Below, piece after piece: positions 56,750-64,000 of a stretch of DNA of 64,000 nucleotides. Position 1 is the stretch's first letter, and every line of letters starts with the position of its first letter. The DNA comes from Microcebus murinus (lineage: Eukaryota > Chordata > Mammalia > Primates > Cheirogaleidae): the NCBI RefSeq assembly GCF_040939455.1, contig NC_134115.1:28298727-28362726 (forward strand). Direction: 5' to 3'. The position numbers and the translations under genes are program-made. A model generated the notes under the pieces. That model did no database searches. It was not told the DNA's origin and was given only the letters and a program-made list of their open reading frames with translations.

Positions 56750-59062
56750 CTGATTCCAGTTCTAAGTGGGAATGCTTTTAATTTTTCTCTATGCAGTGTG
56801 ATGTTGGCTGTGGGTTTGTAATATATGGCTTTTATCATTTAAAGGTAAGTCTTATCTATGCCTGTTTCATTAAGTGTTCTTATCATAAAATGGTGCTGAA
56901 TTTTGTCAAATGCTTTTTCTGCATCTATTGAGAAGATCATATGATCTTTGTTTTCACTTCTATTTATGTGATGAATTATATTATAGATTTCTGTATGTTG
57001 AACCCTCTATCACCACTTCTATTCAACATAGTGCTAGAAGTCCTAGTCAGAGCAATCAGACAAGAGAAGGAAATCAAAGGTATCCAAATGAGGGCAGAAA
57101 AGGTCAAACTATCTCTCTCTTTGCTGACGATATGATCTTACATCTAGAAAACCCCAAAGATTCTGTCAAGAGATTCCTGGGATTGATAAACAAATTCAGC
57201 AAAGTCTCAGATTATAAAATCAACGTACCCAAATCAGTAGCATTCATATATGCCAAAACAGTCAAGCTGAGAACCAAATCAAAGACTCAATACCCTTCAC
57301 AATAGCAACAAAGAAAATAAAATATCTAGGGATTTATTTAACTAAGGAGGTGCTTTCTCTACAGGAAGAACTACAAAACGCTGAGGAAGGAAATAGCAGA
57401 GGATGTAAACAGATGGAAAAACATTATCATGCTCATGGAATGGCGGAATCAACATTGTTAAAATGTCTATATTACCCAAAGTGATCTACAAATTCAATGC
57501 ATTCCCTGTTAAAATACTAACATCATTTTTCACAAATCTAGAAAAATTAATTCTAAGCTTTATATGGAACCAGAGAAGACCCTGTAGAGCCAAAGCAACC
57601 TTAAGAAAAAAGAACAAATTGGGAGGCATCAATTTATCAGACTTTGGGCTATTCTATAAGTATTCTATAGTAACCAAAACAGCATGCTTATGGCACAAGA
57701 ACAGAGACATAGACCAAAGGATCAGAACTGAGAACCCAGGTATAAAAGCATCCTCATATTGCTATCTGACCTTTAACAAAGCAGACAAAAACATACACTG
57801 GGGAAAAGAATCCCTATTTAAGAAAGGGTGCTGGGACAATCGGACAGTCACATGTAGAAGACTGAAACAGGATCTGTACCCTCCACAACTCACAAAAATT
57901 AACTCATGATGGATAACAGACTTAAACCTAAGGCATGAAACTATAAGAATTCTAGAAGAAAATGTTGGAAGACTCTTTATAGACATTGGCCTAAGCAAAG
58001 AATTTATGAAGAAGACTCCAAGGGCAATCAAAGCAACAACAAAAATAAATAAATGGGACCTGATCAAATTAAAAAGCTTCTGCACAGCTGAGAAAACAAT
58101 CATTACAGGGAATAGACAACCTACAGAATGGGAGTAAATATTTGCATGATATACATCCAGTAAAGGGCTGATAACAAGAATCTATAAAGAGTTGATGCAA
58201 ATCAGCAAGGAAAAAATCAAACAACCCCATTAAAAAGTGGACAAAAGAGATAAACAAACTTTTCAAAAGAAGACTAATAGCCAACAAACATATGAAAAAA
58301 TGCTCAACATCTCTAATCATCAAGCAAGTGCAAATCAAAACCACAATGAGATATCATTTAACTCCAGCGAGAATAGCTTTTATCAAAATGTCCCCAAATG
58401 ACAAATGTTGGCATGGATGTGAAGAGACAGGAACACTCATACGCTGCTGGTGGGACTGCAAACTAGTACAACCTCTATAGAAAGTAGAATGGAGATACCT
58501 CAAAGAACTAAAAGTAGACCTACCATTTGATCCAGGAATCCCACTACTAGGTATTTACCCAAAGGAAAAAAGACATTCTATATAAAAGATACCTGCACTC
58601 AAATGTTTATAGCAGCACAATTCACAATTGCAAAGACATGGAAACAACCCAAGTGCCCATCAATGCATGAGTGAATTAATAAAATGCAATGTATGTATAC
58701 CATGGAGTACTACTCAGCCATTTAAAAAATGGTGAACTAATACCTCTTGTATTAACCTGGATGGAACTGGAAACCATTCTTCTAAGTGAAGTATCACAAG
58801 AATGGAAAAACAAACACCACATGTACTCACCATCAAATTGGAACTAATCAATCAACATTTATGTGCACATATGGAAATAACATTCATTGGAAATCAAGTA
58901 GGTGGGGTGGGGAGAAGGGAATGGGTAATTCACACCAAACAGGTACAATGCACACATCTGGGTGATGGGCACACTTATAACTTTGACTCAAATGGTACAA
59001 AAGCAATTTATGTAACCAAAACGTTTGTACCCCTGTAATATTCTGAAATAAAAAAATAAAAA
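56750..59062 (+). mobile_element. 5'-inverted lemur L1 inside the CFAP95 intron
   Basis: Bases 57,003-59,062 are sense L1 ORF2 from [20 protein letters not shown], through the FADD reverse-transcriptase motif (..LFADDMI..), to the 3' UTR and an A-rich end. Bases 56,750-57,002 are the ORF2 segment immediately upstream, in inverted orientation ('TTTTGTCAAATGCTTTTTCT', 'GCATCTATTGAGAAGATCAT'). This is the classic twin-priming layout. ORF2 frames are broken by stops and frameshifts. A reading frame at 57,463-57,909 (148 codons) still encodes the downstream ORF2 domain. It is dead. Confidence 0.92.
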
Positions 59063-59229
59063 TAAAATACCTATGTGTCATTATATATAATTCAAAAATA
59101 ACAATATTCTAATTTGTTATGGTTTCATTTGAAAATAAATAATTTGGTAACTTTTGTAAAAAAAATTTTAAAAAAAAGAAGAAGAACTAAAGATGATTCA
59201 TAGCTTCAAACCTGGATGGCTGGAAGAGT

Positions 59230-59735
59230 CATAATAACACTAACAAGAATAAGAAAGACATGGAGATGGGGGAGGACTTGTTTTGGGGGAAAATGATGAG
59301 TCACATTTTAGACATTTTAAAGTAGAGATGACATCAGTACAAAATGTTTCTTTGGAAGATGGTGCTGTGGGACAGATGGCCTGGAGAGAAGTCAGTGCCC
59401 TGTGCGCACCAGTGATCATTGGCAGGGAAAAAATAGTTACAAAGAACATTTTGGGGACCAGGGATGATATTTGAATATAGACTGTGGATTACACAATTGT
59501 ACTGGATCCATTTTCCTGAGGTTGGAAAACTGTACCATAGCTACATGTCCTTGTTCTTAGGAAATACACATCGAACTACGTAGGGGGAAATAGGCATGAT
59601 GTCTTTAGCCTATTCTCATGTGGTAAACAACTGGTGACTCTGTGGAAAGATTACGTCAGAGCTCCTTGTGCAATTTTTGAAAGTTTCCTATAAGTTTGAA
59701 ATTACATAACAATAAAGTTTATTCCCAAAAGATGG
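59230..59735 (+). mobile_element. Old L1M 3' end
   Basis: The clear part is 59,500-59,735: 'GTCCTTGTTCTTAGGAAATA', 'CACATCGAACTACGTAGGGG', 'GTAAACAACTGGTGACTCTG' and 'TTTGAAATTACATAACAATA'. The left 270 bases are less certain. Confidence 0.6.
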
Positions 59736-61557
59736 TTGGTGCAGAGCCATGGGAGTGGATGAGTTCTCTGAGGTTGTGTAAAATTAGATCAGTTCTCTGG
59801 GTTCTGGGGCCCAGATGTTAGGGATGCCTGTGGATGGGTCCATAAAGAAGCCATGGAGGACAAAGGAGAGGGAAAGAGAAAGGGTTGCAATGTCATAGGT
59901 TCTGAAGCAGGAGGGAGGTTGAAGAATGCAACCTCTAAGTGGTAACCAACAATTGCTAACTTCCACAGAGGCATGACAGACAGCAAGCCCTGACAAATCA
60001 CAACAGTATTAATCAATCTCTAGCCATCTTCGAGTGTGCTCTTTCTGTGAGGGTTGAAGAAATTCAATAAAACATGCTGGTAAAAGGTGGAAAAGAGAGA
60101 CTGTCAGAGGAAGGAACTGCTGAAGGCAAAACAGGCCCTGCAGAAACAGGAAGCACTAAAGTTACAGCAGCAAAAGAATCACTATAGGAGAAAATTGGCC
60201 TTAAGAAAACTGGTTAAGAAAGCTTTCTTCTGCCTTTTCTTCTCTTTCCTTTCCTTTTTCTTATTTTTAACAGACCATTGCAAGATAAGTTAGGATAAGT
60301 TAAAGGAAGGTTTTCTTTGTGAGTGGTTTCCCCAATTGACCTTCCCTCATTATGAAGGACAAACAGAACATGGTTGTACCACCTCCATCAGTAATATGTG
60401 TCAAAGTTTAAATGATGAGCTCTTACATGCCCACCCACCACCACCATCCCCATTGCCCCTCCAGTGCTATGTCCTTACTCTGAGCACCATCTGCACCTTT
60501 TTTCACAATAAATGACACTGTTGTTTCTTACTCCACTGTATACCCAGTCCTCTTCACCAAATTTTTTCCCATCTTCTGGTAGGCTGTTCTTTGGTTATAC
60601 TATTCTTATTTGGTTTCATCCTTTTTCTTTAGGATCTTTTGTTTTTGATAGTTTTATTTTTCAAGGTCATTTTCAGTTGCAGGCCTGCCTTCTGGAACAT
60701 CAGTAACTCTGTCTAATTTAATATCATAAGGTAATTTGAAAACACAATCTCAATTCCTTCATCCAGATCATCCATAAAAATGCATAATGGGTTATGTTTC
60801 CTGGCCAAATCAGTCACAGCAAACTAACCTTGTGTCCACCATTAAAGATAGCTATTAGCCACCTGGCATTAGTACAGCAAAGACCATTCTTCCCTGGTGT
60901 GCCTATAAGTATGCTCATTTTGGGTATTCCATTTACTCTTAAAAAGGTATTTGAGGCAGCAAGCTTATTTATGTGAATGTCATGTTGGATGGAATGAAAG
61001 TAGATATAAAAGTAAACTGCTGTGATATTTCATCTCCCTATTTTTGGTATACATCATGTATAAAAGTCTTTACCACTTATGTGTACTCGACTAAAGACCT
61101 GCCTTTCACTAACAAGGTTGTCTTCTAAGCACACATGCAGAGAATGTGGGAGAAGAAAAAATACCCTACAGCCAAACCCACCTTATCTACCCTGGGGACC
61201 AATGGGGGATGGGCATCTCAGACAGAGCCCCTCATTTATTTCCTTCACTAAATTTCAAAGATTTTATTTCTATTGGACATTTTCCCCCTGTGATTACATC
61301 ACAAACAAAAGTAATTGGCAAATGTAGCTATATTGAATATGTAACTAGTGGGATATATTTTTGTTATGTATTTAAGAAACAATTACTACCCCTAGGTATT
61401 AATAGAACACACCAGACTCTTAACTAAAGGAAAAGAGTCATGATAAGTACAAAGAAGTTTAGGCTGTGGGTAAAAATATATCTACATCATTAATGAATCC
61501 AGTCAACATAGTAAGGTTTCACTACAAAGAAAAATATGTATGAGTATTACTCATAAT
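59736..61557. other. Unclassified intronic DNA
   Basis: No exon found. A polypyrimidine run ending CAG at 60,226-60,279 on the + strand looks like an acceptor but no donor or frame follows. 60,690-60,960 may be an old CR1/L3-like LINE on the minus strand (MDDLDEGIE-like peptide). A small + ORF at 60,087 is lysine/glutamine-rich and unassigned. Confidence 0.35.
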
Positions 61558-61645
61558 AATACTCATTATGCATGAGTATTACATAATACTCATTATGTTT
61601 ACTCATAATACTCATTATGTAAAACTAAATCACATAATACTCATT
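61558..61645 (+). repeat. Tandem/palindromic AATACTCATTATG repeat
   Basis: Copies of AATACTCATTATG start at 61,558, 61,585 and 61,607, with a partial one at 61,636. Between the first two lies the inverted unit CATGAGTATT, giving a small hairpin. Confidence 0.85.
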
Positions 61646-62399
61646 GGTGTTTGGTAATAATTTCAGGAGGATTAACAATAACATGGTTATATTGCATGGC
61701 CATAAAATAAAATAAGAGTCAAAAATAGTCAACGATTCAAACAGTATAAAAGAAGGGAGAAAAGGTGGGTATTCTTTACAGAATGCAAATAAGAAATATA
61801 GCCTAAGAAAGATATTCTTTAATAAGCTTTAAATTAAAAAAAGAATATAATCCAATTTTGATTATATTTGTCTTTATACCAACTCAGTTGTAAAATATTG
61901 TTTAATTTTTTTTAATGGAGGAAGTGACCCATGATGGCAAAGTGCTTAAGGCCCAGGAAAGTCATAATGCAACCCTGAGCCCAGGGAGTCCTGGGCAGGG
62001 CTGGGCCAGCGGTGTCCTGGGAGACTTCAGACCACAGCTAATTTTCAACTGGCACAGAAATATCAATATTTTAATAATGCTATGTGTGTACCAGTGCACT
62101 GAGTCCCAGTGGTAGGACAGGCCAACCCTGCCACTGATAGAAATAACTGTTAAACAGATAGAGTTTCTCTTCTTTAATACGAAAAGTACACAAATCCTTT
62201 GTGGTCAATTTGGGATGCATGCCAACTTTAAAACATAATTCCTCTATTAAAAACGTCCTCAGTTTTCTATCTCTGGATGAACTAGGTAATGCAACAGTTT
62301 GGGTTTTGTTTGTTTGGTTTTTTTTTTAAAAAAAAAAACTCATGTCTGAAAAGATAATTCAAAAGTCAGCTCTATTAAGAAAAACAAAATAGCATTTCA
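61646..62399. other. Unclassified intronic DNA
   Basis: Nothing recognised. 61,920-62,110 is more G+C-rich than its surroundings and holds a 66-codon ORF without features. A T/A homopolymer junction is at 62,320-62,338. Confidence 0.35.
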
Positions 62400-63030
62400 C
62401 ACTCAATACTGACCAACCGGATATACCCCAGTAGTAGCTGCAAGGCTAGGAAGAGGCATTAACTTCCAAGGTGCTCCCTGAAGTTCACTGAGGCCTTGGT
62501 CATCTGATTCACAGTCTTTGGCCCCACCCTTTTATACCACTCTCTTGTAAGGCTGATTTCCAACACCCATGTTTTGGATCTAGCCAATATTCTAATTAAC
62601 CATTCCTTCCCCTTCTAAAGTCAATGGATTTGATTCCATTCTAGAAGCTCACTGTCACAGCCACCCCCTGGACCCTGTCATTCCCCAGAACTGTCCCACC
62701 TCTGAAATAAATTTTGACTACCCTCTTTGATCCTTGCCTATTCTTCAACTCTCTCACTCCTTCACTGCTATTGTATTTGTTGTTTTGTTAACCAACATTT
62801 TCCTTCCTTTGACCCTTCCACTTCCTGAGTTTGCTGGTTCCTGACTGAACTAATTCTTTTCTTCTCTCTTCCTGAGTGTGTCCAGTCAATTCCCCACTGC
62901 TCCCCGCTGTTGTCCTCACCTCACTTCCCCCTTTCCTTAAGGCTCAGGTACCAAACAGCCAGTCTTGGACCAATCCCCTAAGGCACCTTCTTCGGGAGAT
63001 TATGGAGAAGATTTCAAGAGAAGGTACCTT
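62400..63030 (-). repeat. Probable old interspersed repeat, pyrimidine-rich on the + strand
   Basis: 'CAATATTCTAATTAACCATT', 'GGATTTGATTCCATTCTAGA' and 'CACTGTCACAGCCACCCCCT' match text I associate with a dispersed mammalian repeat, name unknown. Strand is a guess. Confidence 0.3.
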
Positions 63031-64000
63031 TAATTGAAATTGAGGTGAGTTGGAATAAGCATCCAGCTTAAGAGGTGTAGTTCAGAAGAAATAGCTTGCA
63101 ATTCTTTTCCATTTCTCTCCTTGGAAACAACTTCATAGCTTCCTAATCATCTGTATTTTGCTAGGTATGGTTAGAGCTATCGGATAATAATTTATTTCCT
63201 GTAATGCTGTTCCAACTTTATACAAATATGAATTAAGCAAATTTAAGAGACCATAATATAAAAATTAATAAAGTCTTAATTCATGCACAACATTTGAAAT
63301 AATATGAATCCAAATATTTTCAGATTTCCTCAAAAATCACATAATTGCAGAGGCAGGAGGCAGAATGAATGGTGAACTGTGTTTATGCAAAGGCCACATG
63401 GTGAAGTCTCTAGCAAGTAAATAAATAGTCTCCTTCGTCAGTATTTTGTGAATCACACATTCGTTTCTGTGCATGCTAACTTCTATGTCAGCATTCAATC
63501 ACTATTCTTCTGTTATTTAACCAACCACTGTCACTATAATCTAAAATATTTTTTGTATTCAATAGAAATGTATTGCAAGCATTCATTAAATGTGGGTGTT
63601 AGAAGCAGTGCTAAAATCATGGCTCAAAATCAATTACTCGGGCATAGAAGTCAGAATTGAACAAACAAATCTCTCAAATAAAGGCAAACAACTGCTAAAG
63701 TGTGCCTTGCTGTTAATGTGGCAACAAGTAATGTGAGGAATATTAGAAATAATGCTGAAAAAATTAAAAGCATGAATACATGACAAAATAGCTAAAGATT
63801 TATGTGCCCTGAGAATACATCCCACATTGTTTATAATTATATTTAATTCTTTGAATTTTTTTCAGTTTTTAATTAGGTGTCTTATAGCTGCTGCTTATTT
63901 GAAGATAGAGTCAAATCCCATTTAAATTAAAAAATGGACCTGAAATGTATTTTTAAATAACATATTTGTTTCCTTGCAGTTTTTCTGATTATAATCCATT
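63031..64000. other. Unclassified A+T-rich intronic DNA
   Basis: No exon or named repeat. The last 35 bases hold a strong + strand acceptor-like sequence (TTTGTTTCCTTGCAG, ending at 63,980) whose possible exon would run off the window. Confidence 0.35.

Noticed and set aside
56910..57909. ORFs with reverse-transcriptase features (FADD motif)
   Set aside because: They are fragments of one dead, 5'-inverted L1, not a host gene.
60087..60293. Lys/Gln-rich 68-codon plus ORF, possible processed pseudogene
   Set aside because: No recognisable parent protein, and a second frame is open over much of it. The Phe-rich end is a pyrimidine run.
62957..63049. Possible plus-strand exon ending ATTGAG|GTGAGTTGG
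   Set aside because: All three frames hold a stop before the donor, and the upstream DNA looks like an old dispersed repeat.

Overview
This window is nuclear DNA from a mammal, most likely a strepsirrhine primate of the Malagasy lemur group. The main evidence is the Alu family: several copies carry the lemur-type A+T-rich insert between the two monomers, with a TAATATATATAG-like core (near 38,245 and, on the complement, near 49,670 and 17,400). L1 elements have a matching 3' UTR whose sense strand is G-rich and which ends in 'CCTGTAATA..TGAAATAAAAA'. Shared mammalian repeats (L2, MIR, MLT1/MaLR, hAT and Tigger elements, L1M) are everywhere. No bacterial-style genes, CRISPR arrays, rRNA or tRNA genes were seen.

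Only one protein-coding exon is convincingly supported, and it has no ATG of its own. It lies on the minus strand at 51,625-51,807 and is the last exon of a ciliary gene that I recognise from its protein end as CFAP95 (C9orf135 in human). It has a polypyrimidine/AG acceptor, 60 open codons, a TAA stop and an AATAAA signal about 72 bases past the stop. In human this gene lies at 9q21.12 between PTAR1 and MAMDC2. On that map, 51.8-64 kb here is the last intron of CFAP95 and 1-51.5 kb is the intergenic stretch downstream of it.

Layout: 0-15 kb is a dense graveyard of nested insertions. It holds an L1 cut by a MER30-like hAT, an L1 cut by an ERV1-type LTR, an MLT1 LTR cut by a younger LTR, and an LTR cut by a Tc1/mariner-like element with near-perfect inverted ends. 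It also holds an inverted pair of unknown repeats around a 270-base pure purine tract. 15-24 kb is mostly unclassified sequence with an LTR-tailed ERV-like stretch. 24.6-29.5 kb is L1. 29.5-41 kb is low-repeat DNA with old L2, MLT1 and L1 pieces and a good CTCF-like motif. 41.7-43.9 kb is an internally deleted provirus sitting inside an older repeat. 44-51.5 kb is mixed. 56.7-59.1 kb is a 5'-inverted lemur L1 inside the CFAP95 intron.

Nearly all open reading frames in the window are chance ORFs or pieces of L1, LTR, Alu or microsatellite DNA. Repeat family names below come from memory of consensus sequences and are marked uncertain where they are. Boundaries without an obvious end are good to roughly 10-30 bases.
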